Source: Carallia brachiata (Eukaryota > Streptophyta > Magnoliopsida > Malpighiales > Rhizophoraceae). From it: a stretch of DNA of 64,000 nt. The first letter of the stretch is position 1; each line of letters starts with the position of its first letter. The stretch is from positions 1 through 64,000 of the forward strand of contig JADCRB010000071.1 in assembly GCA_021464245.1 (NCBI GenBank), written 5' to 3'. Both the position numbers and the translations under genes were made by a program. Under the pieces are notes generated by a model. It worked only from the letters and a program-made list of their open reading frames with translations, did no database searches and was not told where the DNA came from. Of this stretch, positions 1 to 11,009 are shown one piece after another.

Positions 1-611
1 CTTCTTATTTTTAATTTAAAATTTTTTCAAACAACTGTACGCTTCTTTCTTATTTCCTTCACAAATATCTCTTAAATTTTTGTGTCATGCAAGTGGGCAT
101 ATGCAGCAAATCAAGCCTTCACGTACGTACCATATATTATTTATATATGCTAATTCCTAGAGTAGTACACAGGTATGGAACAAATAATTAAGGTCCTCGA
201 ATTAATCAATTATTAATATAATCACATAAAAAAAATATGAAACTCTTGGGAAAATGTACAAAACCATAACTTGGAATTGGGAGCCACGTGATGCCATTAA
301 GACAAAAGCCCCGACCAAGTGATTAATTAACTTAAATTAAAAACATAGAGAGTAGAGAGCGAGAGATGGAAAGAAAGAACATTATAATTTTAAAGGGCTC
401 AGTCAAAAGTAACAAGATTGGACTAACATTTTTTTTTTAATTAGGAGGTCCCTTATTCATAATTCTAACACATAGGTGATCTATGAGGAATGCCTTTCTT
501 TCTTCTACTCATGCTAAGCCATGTCCTCGTCGGAAACCTTGCTACTAGCTGATCTTGCACAAACGTATAATCCACTCCTTTTCTTCCGTACAATCTCCGT
601 GCACGCCATGC
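1..611. other. AT-rich intergenic DNA 3' of the PLATZ gene
   Basis: No credible gene was seen. The stretch is AT-rich and holds a G-box core (CACGTG) near 286 and a GA-rich patch near 350-370. The part next to 611 would be the 3' untranslated region of the minus-strand PLATZ gene. Open frames on the plus strand from 521 onward are antisense to PLATZ exon 4 and have no independent support. Confidence 0.5.
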
Positions 612-1908
612 TCATGTCTCCGACCCGGACGAGCCGGACGACCAGCTCATTGTTGGCTCATCGGAGTCCACAATTGTGGAATTGGGCGTATCGTTGGTCA
701 CCTCCTGGTCTCCCACGTCTTGAGGCATCAAGAAGTCAGGACCGAGTGTTAAAACGTTACATTTCCTCAAGTATGGAGAGAGGTCCTTATGTTGTTTTAG
801 CAAAAAATCCACCTACGTGCACATATAACAGAAAATACAAGTCCAGTTACACATGTTCACGATCGATTACGAAACCTCAACATCAATATGATCTAGGATT
901 AATTTTGCTAATTTCCACAATAATTACTTTCTAATTAATTGCAATCCGTTGCACCATATAATTATTATGATCACAATATAGGATATCGTGGGTGCATTAT
1001 TATTATGATCACCTAAAACTAAGGAGTTGATTTACTTCCAGCATGAAAAAAAGAAGAAGAAAGGAATCCTATTTTTTTGGGTTTTTGAGGAGGGTCATAC
1101 ATATACATATATATAAAAGGAGGAGGATTAACAGGATGTTGGGTTTAAATCTCAACTTCCCACTTGCGCATAATTCTCAGTAACTAGTTAAGTTACACTT
1201 GTTAGTTAGGGGAATCCTATGCTTTAAGAGTAACAATGAATTTACTTACCTTGCACCATAGAGAGCAATGAATAAAAGGCTCTTGAAGACTTCTGTCGCA
1301 GGAAGTGCAATAGTTTCCAGACCCTTTGAATTGCCTGTTCTGGGGTCTCTTCTTGATAAAAACCACTTTGGCACTATTTATAGTATAGGCCTAATGCAAA
1401 TCCGGCTAAATTAATTAGCAAATAAAACAATATTGGAACTGAATTATGCTGGAAATTAAAACAGTAATTAATAAGTAATTAGAGAGAATATGAAAAGCAT
1501 ATATAATAATCAACCTGAACATTAGAGCAGTCTATGAGCTTCTGGAGGTCTTCCAATCGGACAACGTCGTGATAAACGTAACGCCGGACTTGAAGAAGCC
1601 TATGGAAGCGATGAGATGGAATGCAATGAGGGCAAATACTAATGCAACAATCCAAGCAACAAACGTTCTTTTCATTCTTCTTAGCAGTTTCATGATACGA
1701 ACACCCCACAAAGAACTTTTGTGTGTACAATGCTTCCAACCATGCAGGCCTTTGAATTCCCTGAAATGAAAATTACATAGCAGACGAGCAAAACTTGAAA
1801 TTGAATTATGCGCACAAGGCCTAAAATTTGAATGATATACAAAAGATGAAACTTAGGAAAGAGTAATGAGGCTGAGATGGAGAAAAGAAAGAGAGATTCA
1901 CGTACCAT
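612..1908 (-). CDS. PLATZ zinc-binding transcription factor
   Basis: Plant AT-rich sequence and zinc-binding (PLATZ) protein, about 196 aa. Coding exons on the minus strand are 1906-1908 (ATG only), 1515-1760, 1250-1390 and 612-812. All junctions are GT-AG and phases are 0. The protein opens MGIQRPAWLEALYTQKFF. It then shows a B-box-like Cys/His cluster (CSYH, CCLDC, CPHC, then SHRFHR), the family signature RRYVYHDVVRLEDLQKLIDC, a second cluster (NYCTSCDR and CSLWCK), and the usual tail KDLSPYLRKCN, PQDVGD, STIVDSDEP. Family members bind A/T-rich DNA in the nucleus and mostly repress transcription. The length is normal for the family. The start is chosen because the upstream exon carries an in-phase ATG directly abutting a GTACGT donor. 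The 5' leader upstream contains GA/CT microsatellites. The family call is firm, but the exact orthologue is unknown. Confidence 0.93.
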
Positions 1909-1973
1909 GTTCAAGTAAATAAACAAAAATGAAAACCCCACTTGAGCTCTTATCAAGGTAGTGGTGTAACAAG

Positions 1974-2120
1974 AGAGAGAGAGAGAGGAGAGTAGGGCAT
2001 CGAGATAAGGGTATTTATGGAGGTTCACAAGAGGAGAATGGTATATATTTATTCCTTGGAGAGTACAGTGCATTTAGTCAGTAGGAAGAGTGCTTTGTTG
2101 TTTGTTTGTTTGTGTGTGTC

Positions 2121-2152
<32 letters not shown>

Positions 2153-2153
2153 T
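1974..2153 (-). promoter_or_regulatory. Probable PLATZ 5' leader/promoter with GA and GT microsatellites
   Basis: Upstream of the PLATZ start (minus strand) lie a GA run at about 1975-1996 and a GT/GA compound microsatellite at about 2098-2153. On the transcribed strand these read as CT-rich tracts, which are common in plant 5' leaders and core promoters. The regulatory role is inferred from position only, and no clear TATA box was fixed. Confidence 0.35.
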
Positions 2154-2217
2154 GAAAGCATTATAAAAGAAGAGTTCCTGTTTGTCGGCAAGAAAATGTG
2201 CACAGAATTTGTTTATA

Positions 2218-2340
2218 ATGTAACAAATTTTTAATTTAAAATAATAATATTTATATTTTTCATAATAAAAAATAAAATGATAAATTTTTATTGCAGAAAT
2301 TATAAATATTATTATTTAAAGTTAAATTTTTGTTACATTA
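2218..2340. mobile_element. Foldback MITE-like element, copy A
   Basis: The two ends of this AT-rich segment are reverse complements over about 42 bp. It starts ATGTAACAAATTTTTAATTT and ends AAATTTTTGTTACAT, with ATAATAATATTTAT matched in both arms and a loop of about 40 bp. It has no coding capacity, which is typical of a non-autonomous foldback or MITE. A degenerate relative lies at 3050-3190. Family and target duplication were not resolved. Confidence 0.6.
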
Positions 2341-2543
2341 GAGACACCTTTTCTACTAAATTTTCTCTGCCTACAAATTTAGTTCCATAAATTATTGAAA
2401 GAAAGTAAGATATGAAGAGGGAACGTGGGCCATATTTCCGTGTTTCCCATAGTTTACCACTCCTAATTTGAACTATTTTTTGTCATTCTTGGCTTAAGAG
2501 CTCTAATGCTAAACTAAATTAGGTTTTCTTGAAGCAGCTGCTG

Positions 2544-2544
<1 letters not shown>

Positions 2545-2582
<38 letters not shown>
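2545..2582. repeat. (TA)n microsatellite
   Basis: About 19 uninterrupted TA units follow GCTGC. This is a simple repeat. Confidence 0.95.
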
Positions 2583-2583
<1 letters not shown>

Positions 2584-3049
2584 CCTTTTTTGCATAGTCA
2601 TTTAGTTGAGGTACATAGTTGAATGTGCAACAACATATAAGTCATACAACCATGTGTGCTCCTTTCGTGCTTATAATTAACCAGGGCTTAGAAGTCACTA
2701 ATAAGTTGATACTCCATAATTCGTTGTTGAAAAGAAAAAAAAAAAGAAAACTAACGATAACATACGATTATGTCTGATATATATTTGATTTTTTTGTTGA
2801 CAAATTTGAAAAATGGGCTACTATAACAGCAGCAGGAATTTTATTCAGTGCTGGAACTTTGCCGATGATGTGCACGATTGACCTTTAAAAGGGAAAAAAA
2901 AGCCCATTAAGAAAGGCAACCTTTCGTCTAGTAGGCAACTTTCAGCGGCTTATACCTGCGTCATGTAACCACATAGCAGCAGCAATATTTGAATTCGGAA
3001 AAGTTTCTGACCAAAAGGATTTGTCGAGAGGAGCTGTCCCGACGTGTGG

Positions 3050-3190
3050 AAATACAACAAAATTTTAATTTTATATAATAATATTTATATTTTGTATAAT
3101 AATAAAATAAAATAATAAAATATTTTTTTTATTATTTTATATTTTATTAATATAATTACATAAAAATAAAAGGTCGTCGTATTATAGACA
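3050..3190. repeat. Degenerate relative of foldback element copy A
   Basis: The left part aligns with the left arm and loop of the element at 2218-2340. Shared blocks include TTTTAATTT, ATAATAATATTTATATTTT and AATAAAATAAAATAATAAA. The right arm has diverged. It is probably an older copy of the same family. Confidence 0.4.
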
Positions 3191-4618
3191 ATTTCTCAAG
3201 CTAATCCAAATCAATCTCAATAAAGCCGAAAAACCGACGCGTAAGAGGGGAACCCGGTTTTTGGGCAATCAAACATGGCAACATTGGACCAACCACTCCA
3301 CTAATGAGAACCAAGTAAGCTGTGAGGCCTTTTATTTAGACAGCAATTGGGGGAAGCTTTGAGGCAAAGGTTAGACAAACACAACTCATTAAGCACTAGC
3401 TAGCTGAGACTTAGGGAACTTAATCACCTTATTAATTAGCCCTTTTTAATAATTAGAGGGAAATTTATTTCCTTTAACCTCAAAACCAAAATTTTGGTTT
3501 TTCTGAACTTTGAATACATTCACCGTTCGGAAGCCTTTGGTCATCAATAAGGGAGATCCATGTAAAACAGTAAAAGCACAATGGCTCTGCTTTTGGTAAA
3601 AACATATTTATCCAAAAAAGAGGCCGGGTTGATTACTGTTTTTGGCTCTGTATAATTAAACTTCAACTTGGTATCTAAGACCATAGGTGCTTAGCTAGTC
3701 GATGAGTTGTCACGAGATCATCGGTATTGACAGATGGCCCCCTGGATTTCTAAAAGTTTAACTTTGGAACCCACAAATATTCTTTCCTCTTTTCGGCGTG
3801 GGCATTATTATATGTTTAGACAAAAAATTATTTGAAAAGATGATCAAATGCAATTAATTTGATATAATTTACAACTATTTCAATTTCAAGTACAATTAAA
3901 AAAATAGAAAAAAATTATTATTATTTTTTTACATACTAAATTTAATTAATTATATATTAAACCTACTTAATTATATTCTAATAAATTACCTTTCGCTGTG
4001 ATCGAGCTGTGACACCATGCGTGCTAAATTCTTTGGCAACTCTGTCTCCTGGCCAGGCGATATTTTCATTTCCGGGGTAGAACCTAAGGTTGTGTTTGCT
4101 TTCATTAGAATTCAAGCAAAAATTAGAATGAAAAATAAAATTATATAATTATTATTATATCATTTTCTTTCCTACCATATTTTTCACATATTTTTTATTT
4201 ATCCAAAGTTAAAACAACCTAATTTTCTAACTGACTTTTTTTTAATTATTTTTCTCATCATTTTTTTTTGCACATATTTCTCATCTATCTAAACGTTTTT
4301 TTTTTTTACAAATTCCTTTATAACAACTTTCTTTCCCACTAATTTCTCACAATTCAAACACACCATAAAGCTTACAAGAAGGCCAAGAACGAGCATACTT
4401 GCCAAGGGAAAACTGTTGGGGAACACCTCTTCCGGCATTTTCCAATGAAAAAGAATCAAACATATTTCTAACACACTATAAAATTAAAAACAGTGGATGC
4501 TCAAAAATCAAAAACCTATAGAAACGGTGAAATTTTGAGCAATAAAAGCCCCTAAATAAAATGTTCGTGAGTTTGTCAGCCAAGATCAACTTGCAGCCAG
4601 GAAAATTTCTGTGTCTCC

Positions 4619-4668
4619 AATAGAAAGATGGGGATAATCAAAATAGAAAGATGGGGATAATCAAAATA
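4619..4668. repeat. Short tandem duplication (about 23-25 bp, 2 copies)
   Basis: The unit AATAGAAAGATGGGGATAAT followed by CAAA occurs twice in direct succession, with the beginning of a third copy (AATAGAAACG). It lies just left of a TA-rich stretch and the MITE at 4742. Confidence 0.8.
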
Positions 4669-4741
4669 GAAACGAAGGCAATATATATATATATATATAT
4701 ATTTGTTATGGACAGTCACTTATATATATATATATAGATAT

Positions 4742-4913
4742 TTGTTATAGACAGTCACTTTTTACCTTCTTTTTTACAGACACCAATCACAAATCAACAC
4801 TTTTTAATGACATTTCTATAATATTTTTGACATTCAACTTTTTGACAACCAATCAACACATGCCATGTAAGCAGCAACTGTAAAAAAAAGGAAAAGTTAT
4901 TGTTACTAGCATA
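4742..4913. mobile_element. MITE-like element, copy 1 of a dispersed pair
   Basis: This roughly 172-bp segment closely matches 23156-23336 in the same orientation. Both begin with a GACAGTCACTTTTT core, carry TATTTTTGACATTCA and ACCAATCAACA in the middle, and end GTTACTAGCAT. The ends form an imperfect inverted repeat: ACTTTTTACCTTCTTTTTTACAG at the left and a complementary CTGTAA...AAAAGT at the right. There is no coding capacity. The left terminus (TTGTTATGGACAGTCACTT) is also duplicated at 4702-4721 within (TA)n. Confidence 0.65.
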
Positions 4914-4978
4914 TATATATATATTATATATATATATATATATTATTACATATATATACATACATACATACATACATA
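4914..4978. repeat. TA/TACA microsatellite
   Basis: An imperfect (TA)n run is followed by about five CATA units. This is a simple repeat next to the MITE. Confidence 0.85.
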
Positions 4979-5296
4979 GGGAGGTTGAAGAAATAAAGGG
5001 TTGCCGACCACCACGTGACATGTGAAGCAAGAACCTCACGTGCAAGGGATCCAAAGGCCTGACCCGCACTGACTCTCAAACATAACCAAAGCTGAAAAGC
5101 CCTGCCAAGAGAAGACTGAAGAGGGTGTGTCCTCTGTCTTGGACATACCAAATATTCCTCTTTTCAAATATGAGTTGCCCATTTGTTGTCCGGTCAACGG
5201 TCAAAGATCCCACTGACAAACAAAGATTAATGGGTTGTCTTTAAACTCGTACTTAAAAAAAGAGAAAAAATATATACAAATCCGACTTTTTCTTAC

Positions 5297-5450
5297 TTGA
5301 ATTGTTGTCCGATTGAAAGGAGAAGGTAATTTTTTAAAATTTTTGTGATATCTTTTATAACAAAAAAATTATCTCTGTTTTTTTTTTTGCAAAAAGTATC
5401 ACTTTAATTTCAAAAAATTATATTCTCCTTTCAAATAGGCAACAATTCAA
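5297..5450. mobile_element. Foldback MITE with arms of about 43 bp
   Basis: The left end TTGAATTGTTGTCCGATTGA and right end ATAGGCAACAATTCAA are inverted complements. The match runs about 43 bp through GAAAGGAGAA and TAATTTTTT with few mismatches. Inner blocks GTGATA...CTTTT and AAAAAGTATCAC also pair, so almost the whole 154 bp could fold into one hairpin. An (AAT)n microsatellite follows at about 5453-5476. It is non-coding, with no clear target duplication. Confidence 0.7.
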
Positions 5451-5476
5451 ATAATAATAATAATAATAATAATAAG

Positions 5477-6356
5477 GATCCGTACCTATGCTCCAAAAAA
5501 AAAAAAAAAAAGGGATATCAGCATTAGTGGAATAAACGGAGGGTGAGTCAGCGTGGGAGCCGCACGAGGGGATCTCCCTGTCCATTTGTGCGTATCAAAG
5601 AGAGAGAGAGAAAGATGGGGTTCACATGCCAGCTTCACCCTGTTAGAAAAAGGCTTTTATTTAGTGCCTCAGCCCCTCCTGATGCTGGGAGCCCTGTTAC
5701 CAATGACTGCCCACAAGCTCACATCAAGTGAGACCATGACTACAGCATTAAGCACATATCAGAGTCCCTCATCATGAATATTAGATGGGGTTCTGATTAA
5801 CGTTGGATCAGCATCTGTACGTGTTCATATGTCCTATTGCATATCACCATTTACCACCTTGGAAGTGTCATTGCATTTTCAATGTTGGTGGTTCAGAGGG
5901 TTCACAAAAAGTGAGGTGTAGCTCATCAACATGCCTTAATACGTCCTTAGATAGTTCACAGATAAGACCTAATATCCCAACTCCCGAGCTAATCCTACTA
6001 CCGCAGGAATCCCAGTATTTTCACTGAAACATTAAAACATGATTATTCCAATCATGGTAATGACTGTTCAATCTGATTGTCTCAAAGAATCTACCTTCTG
6101 ATTATTTCGCAACAGAATCTAAGATTAGAGAGGCTGGTCTCCCATCATCAGGTGAATTTTTTTAATAATGTATCAGCAATGTCTTGTAATGATAACTTTC
6201 GTTAACGATGATAATGTATACCTGCCCAAAGTAATCAATTTTCAGGTCATGTTCATCAATTTGGCCGTTCATTTGACATTTGATGTAGACTGACTCAACA
6301 TATGAATATGATAAGGCCAAATATAGAAAGTGAGATGCCAATGACTAAACCTAGCT
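5477..6356. other. Intergenic DNA, 3' side of the methyltransferase gene
   Basis: A poly-A tract near 5493-5511 is followed by moderately GC-balanced sequence with short open frames (5543-6027) that have no recognisable domain. The part near 6356 is likely the 3' untranslated region of the minus-strand methyltransferase. No gene is supported. Confidence 0.4.
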
Positions 6357-9300
6357 TCAAGGTTTCTGAGCAGAGAACATGATGAACGCTCGCTGAACTT
6401 TGCTTGCGTAGTTGGTAAGACCACAGGATGTACACAGGTCCTCAATTTCCTCCTCTGTGAAGTAGTTATAGTTCTGCAGAGCCCGCTGCCCACACAGACA
6501 CATAACAATGATCAGGATTGATCAAACACCAACGATCATTTGATTGCAAGAGCAGTTTATACGAATCTCAAACTTCAAATTACTCTTGAACATCTTAAGA
6601 AAGATATTCTTCATCATGTGACTCCACTCTCATAAACTAGGATAAAAAAAAGTTATAAGGAATAACATACAAAATCTCTAGAAAATGAGTTGATTATCAT
6701 CTTTTATAGTCACGGGAGCAGAGGAATTAATAAGGTAAAGGGGATGGAGGCCAGGCCAGCTTCACATGAAGATAAAAATGTCTAGTAGCTTCAAGATTCA
6801 AAAGCTTCAGTGTCACTTTCTCTAGTGGAATCAAAATCTTGTTTAAATTCAGACGTTTACTTCTAATTCTGCCAGTTGGGCAGGTGAATGACCCAAAGTA
6901 GCAGTCCAATGCAGAGGTCCAAACACAAGAGCACATAGATTATGCTCTAGTATAATGAGGCATAGAATGTTATATATACAAATGCAAACAGGAATATACA
7001 TTACACGTTGTCTTACCTGTCGGAAAGCCTGCGCTAACCAGGGGGTGTTCACATTGCTTCTGAGAAAAGTGGTTCCAACAAAGACTCCACCACCTCGCAA
7101 TATCCGACAGATTTCAGCAACCTGAGATGATTAGACCATGATAGTACTTGAATATCCTTCAAGTAACAAGTGAGAATAACGATAAAAAATGGAATCCTAT
7201 GGCAGCCCAGAAGGACAACATTACACTAATAGTTCAATTTTGAAGATTGATGCAGCCATATGGATGCTACTGTAACACATAGCAAACCGCCAGTTCTTAA
7301 AGTTAGTCATGTCAAAATAGATGATTGCTGGACGTGCATATCATGTGCGCAAGCTGATATCCAATGCTTCCTACGCCAGCATGTTACAGCCTCTGTGCTC
7401 TTTCTCTGAATCAGACTGTATCATCAGTTCCACTAGAAAAAAGTGATTTACCACAGGATGTGTAATTTTGCCATACAGTAGGCACTCCTAAACACACAGA
7501 CTTTTACTTGATGATTATGCTATGTATAACTTCTAGAACATATGTCACTTGCAATAACATATTGTTAATTATCAGAAAGTAAAAATTTTCTCCTGCTGGC
7601 CACCTAAGTGTGATAATGAATTTTCATTACTCAATCAAGCTGTCAGATTTCATTAGCTATAGTTAATAGAACTCCCTTATTCTAAGCCCAGTAGGGCAGC
7701 ATCCATGGCCAGAATCTCAGTCACTGCCACTTATCTTTCCCATAGGCAGGTTCCATACTCTGCCCAAGAAAAATGTCTCCTTCCAGCACTTTTTCTCAGG
7801 TTCATGCAAGTAGTTTTTCCAGTTTTTTCATGTTCATATACATACATAAAATTACATGTTATGAAGAAACGATTTTGAGTTGTCTTTTTAAACAATTGGT
7901 CACTTTAACTACAAGTCGTTGTTAAAAAAAGAACAACATTCTTTGGTAAACAGGAACTACATTAAATATAGCAAAGATGAAGGATGAATCAAATTTCCAA
8001 ATTTAAATGATGGATCTCTCAAGCAAAATTGGCCTTGCAGACTTGAACAACTGGATAGCACTGACTTTCAACTGAAAATCAAAAGATTTAAAAAGATCAC
8101 TTACAGCATTGAAGGAGAGGGCCAGCAATGTAGTGCCGCACCAGCATGAACAGCATCAACTGAACCTGATGGGAAAGGAAGTCTTGACACTCTGCCCTGA
8201 CGAGAGCAAGATTTCTGCACATTCCCCAAGAAAAAATAAGTTTGTCCCAGTATCATCCCCATAAGGCTCCAGAAACACAAAACATTTAAGGATCAATGTT
8301 CTCACATTTTGCTTTTTTCTACTTGAGAAGCAAAGTGGGGTGAGAGAAGCTTACAAGGATGGGAGTGCATCATCCTGCTTAATAAAATCATAACACTGGC
8401 GAAGCATGTTCTCAGAAAAATCAAGTGCAATAACTTTAGAATACGTCCCGGATTTAGCAAATTTTCTGGAAAACAAGCCACTGCCGCAACTAACATCTAC
8501 CAGAAGACCACCTTCTGCAGGTTTAAAATACTCTTGTGCCATTTTAAACTGCACTAAAAACCAAATGTAACAAGGTCATTTTTGAACGAACAGCAATAAC
8601 AAGAAGGACTTATCACTAATCTTACTTTACTTGAGGTGCTAATGAAACTTTGGAGGACAGAGCATCTTTCTATGTTATCAACGAACATGGACATAAAACA
8701 ATTGTAGTAGAATATTCAATCACAATTTTTTAACTAATCATTATCAAATTCTGCATGCCTTTTCCTTTGAACAACAACTTAAAAAAAGGAAAGGAAGACA
8801 AACCTCCTCATCAGGACCAGGAAAGCCGCTTCGATTAAAGTTTTGACGCCAGCCTCGTTCATACAAAAATGACACAAGAGGGCTCCTAACAAGATGTAAG
8901 CAAAAGAATTCAGCAATGGACATCTACCAAAACAAGGAACCTAAAAAATCGCTTTACTATAACTCAAAATGACCCGAGACCATGGAAACAACTACATAGG
9001 CACTAACAAGGCACAAATAAGGATGCAGAAAATGTTTTGGTGGAGATACACAAATATACGGGTTCAGGGGTGGGGTATGATTATTAATTAGAGATTATGC
9101 AAGTCATAAACAAAATTGTGATTTTATGAGGTAAAGATCAAAGCTCTTGTACATACCGAAACAGTTCAGTCCCAACAGGTCTGACTTCATTGTAACCCTT
9201 CATTCCAGCAGTAATAGTAAGGTCCAGATAGTTCTCCCTGCTGGAATACGTTTTACCGCACTTCTCACACTTGAAACCGGACCGGTAGATTGCTGATCTG

Positions 9301-9942
9301 CAAATTGTACAGACATTTCATCAGAAGAAACCATAGAATCATACCAAAAAAAAAAAAAAAAAAAAAACACCCATTATGCATTGCAACTTACAAATTAAAA
9401 CCGGGAGGACCTTTTCTGATTAGAGGTTCATAACACACTGGACATGCAAATGGGTCAACCTCCAATGATTGAATCTGCTGTGACCTCACATCCTTAAAGC
9501 AGAAACGTAACCGAGTAAGATAGCATTGGTGGGTCAGTAAATTATGGGAAATTTTCAAACCCAAAAAGACAAATGAATGCATAAAAAAAAAAAAAGAAAA
9601 TGATTAAAAAACCAACAACAAGACTCCATCTTTAACCATTTTCCCACCACACATAACATTAGTAATCACTTAACATGACTGTGGTAAGTAAGTAAAAGGT
9701 GCTCGGATACGAATAAGAAAAGGAAGACAGATAAAACGGCGACGTACGGGTTCGAGAGCAACGGCGGACGCGGTGGCGGTGGCGGTGGCGCGAATACCGG
9801 TGGGGGGAAACCGGGGAGAGCAGAAACCGAGACGAGGGCGAGGAGGACCAAATTGGGAATGGCGAGAGAGGAGGAAAGGGTATTTCGGGCAAAAAGTTTG
9901 TTGAAAAGAAGTACAAGAAGAAGAGGAAGCCGCCATGGCCAT
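6357..9942 (-). CDS. Chloroplast UbiE-like SAM-dependent methyltransferase (apparent frameshifts in exon 6)
   Basis: Eight minus-strand exons: 9748-9942, 9392-9492, 9157-9297, 8804-8885, 8355-8548, 8105-8214, 7017-7121 and 6357-6485. If two missing bases in exon 6 are allowed for, the product is 352 aa, the length I recall for the Arabidopsis At2g41040/At1g78140 family found in plastoglobules. Residues 1-65 form a Ser/Pro/Arg-rich transit peptide. CPVC and CEKC make a zinc-ribbon-like pair. YERGWRQNF, the SAM motif LLVDVSCGSGLFSRKF, ALDFSENML, AGAALHCW and GGGVFVGTTFLR follow, and the protein ends CTSCGLTNY...IMFSAQKP. In exon 6 the expected RADVSRLPF reads GCAGA-GTG, and PSNA reads TTC-AAT. 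Each lacks one base, between 8190/8191 and near 8110. As written, the frame runs into a TGA at the start of exon 7. It is either a recent pseudogene or a consensus error. The substrate is unknown. Confidence 0.88.
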
Positions 9943-11009
9943 CGATTAATGATTTGCTTCAAATTAATTTATAAGAAGTTGTTGTTGTTGTCGCCTTGTT
10001 GGTCACACACACACTCTTTCTCTGTTGCTCTAACTTCTCTAGCTCATTCCTCCGAGGTCGTTGATTTTAATGTTTTGTCCGCTGTCGCCGTTGCAAAAAA
10101 CGGTAGGAGCGCGACCACGTTACTCCATATTGGCTTCAATAGATAAATAAATAAAAATTTCATTCAGTTGATGATAGCATTATTATCAGATAAGAAGAAA
10201 AAAAAAGAAAAAAAAGAAAAAGAAAAAGGGGGATAGAGGAGAGAAAGACAGAAAAGGCAGATGGGGTCAGGGATGAGGTGAGTACTTTACCGTTTGCGTT
10301 TTCATTTTTTTTTTAAATATAACTTAAAACATGCATAATATTTTTAAAAATATTTTACGAGTTATACTTTTTTTTTAACAAACAATAGTTGAAAATTCTG
10401 TAGATCCCATTATCTTTCAATTCCCTTCGTTTAAGATTGTCAGAACCGAACCGATTATTTAACTAGAAACATTAATAGATTAAATTGAATTGGTTGAATT
10501 AGTATTTGAATTAGTATTTAATAATATATATATTCATGAAAAATAATTAAAAAATTAATATTTATATATAATAATTTAATATTAATTTTATTTAATTTTA
10601 AAAATTAAATTAAAAATTTTAATCACATTTAAGAGATATAATAATCCACCCCAATGTGAGTTGGGTCAGGGTCAAACTATACGCAGGTCCGTTTAGGAAA
10701 TTTGGGTGAGGTCCGTTTAGGAAATTTGGGTCTTATTGGTGGGCCGAAACCATGGCGCTTGGATTGGACAAGGAGCTCTATGATTGATTCCTCCTGATTC
10801 GAACAACTTGCTAGTTGGGCCCTAAGCCTGGCTGAAATGAGCTTCCCAGGCCCAGTCTTCTCGGGTCCGATCTGCTTAGATCTCCCGGGCCGGCGTTTTC
10901 AAAACAATGTCCCTGATAAACCTCAAAAAAAAAAATAAATAAATAAAAAGAAAAAACTAAAATCTATCCAATCCCGTACCATAAAAAGTCGTAAGCCATA
11001 AGATTTAAG
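9943..11009. promoter_or_regulatory. Shared divergent promoter region, methyltransferase / CRR6
   Basis: About 1.07 kb separates the two start codons, which face away from each other. The methyltransferase side is GC-richer with a CT/ACAC-rich leader. The middle is AT-rich (10300-10620). A 23-bp direct duplication (AGGTCCGTTTAGGAAATTTG then GGT) lies at about 10684-10731, and an A-rich TAAATAAATAAA patch lies near 10930-10950, before the CRR6 start. Joint regulation of two plastid genes is inferred from the arrangement. Confidence 0.5.

Noticed and set aside
521..934. 137-aa open frame on the plus strand
   Set aside because: It overlaps the PLATZ terminal exon in antisense, has no domain, and its composition follows from the minus-strand gene.
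4794..5151. Minus-strand open frames of 75-91 aa
   Set aside because: They run through (TA)n/(CATA)n and the MITE. The translation is repeat sequence (repeated Ile-Tyr), not a protein.
9853..10146. 97-aa plus-strand open frame
   Set aside because: It is antisense to the transit-peptide exon and leader of the methyltransferase. There is no independent evidence.
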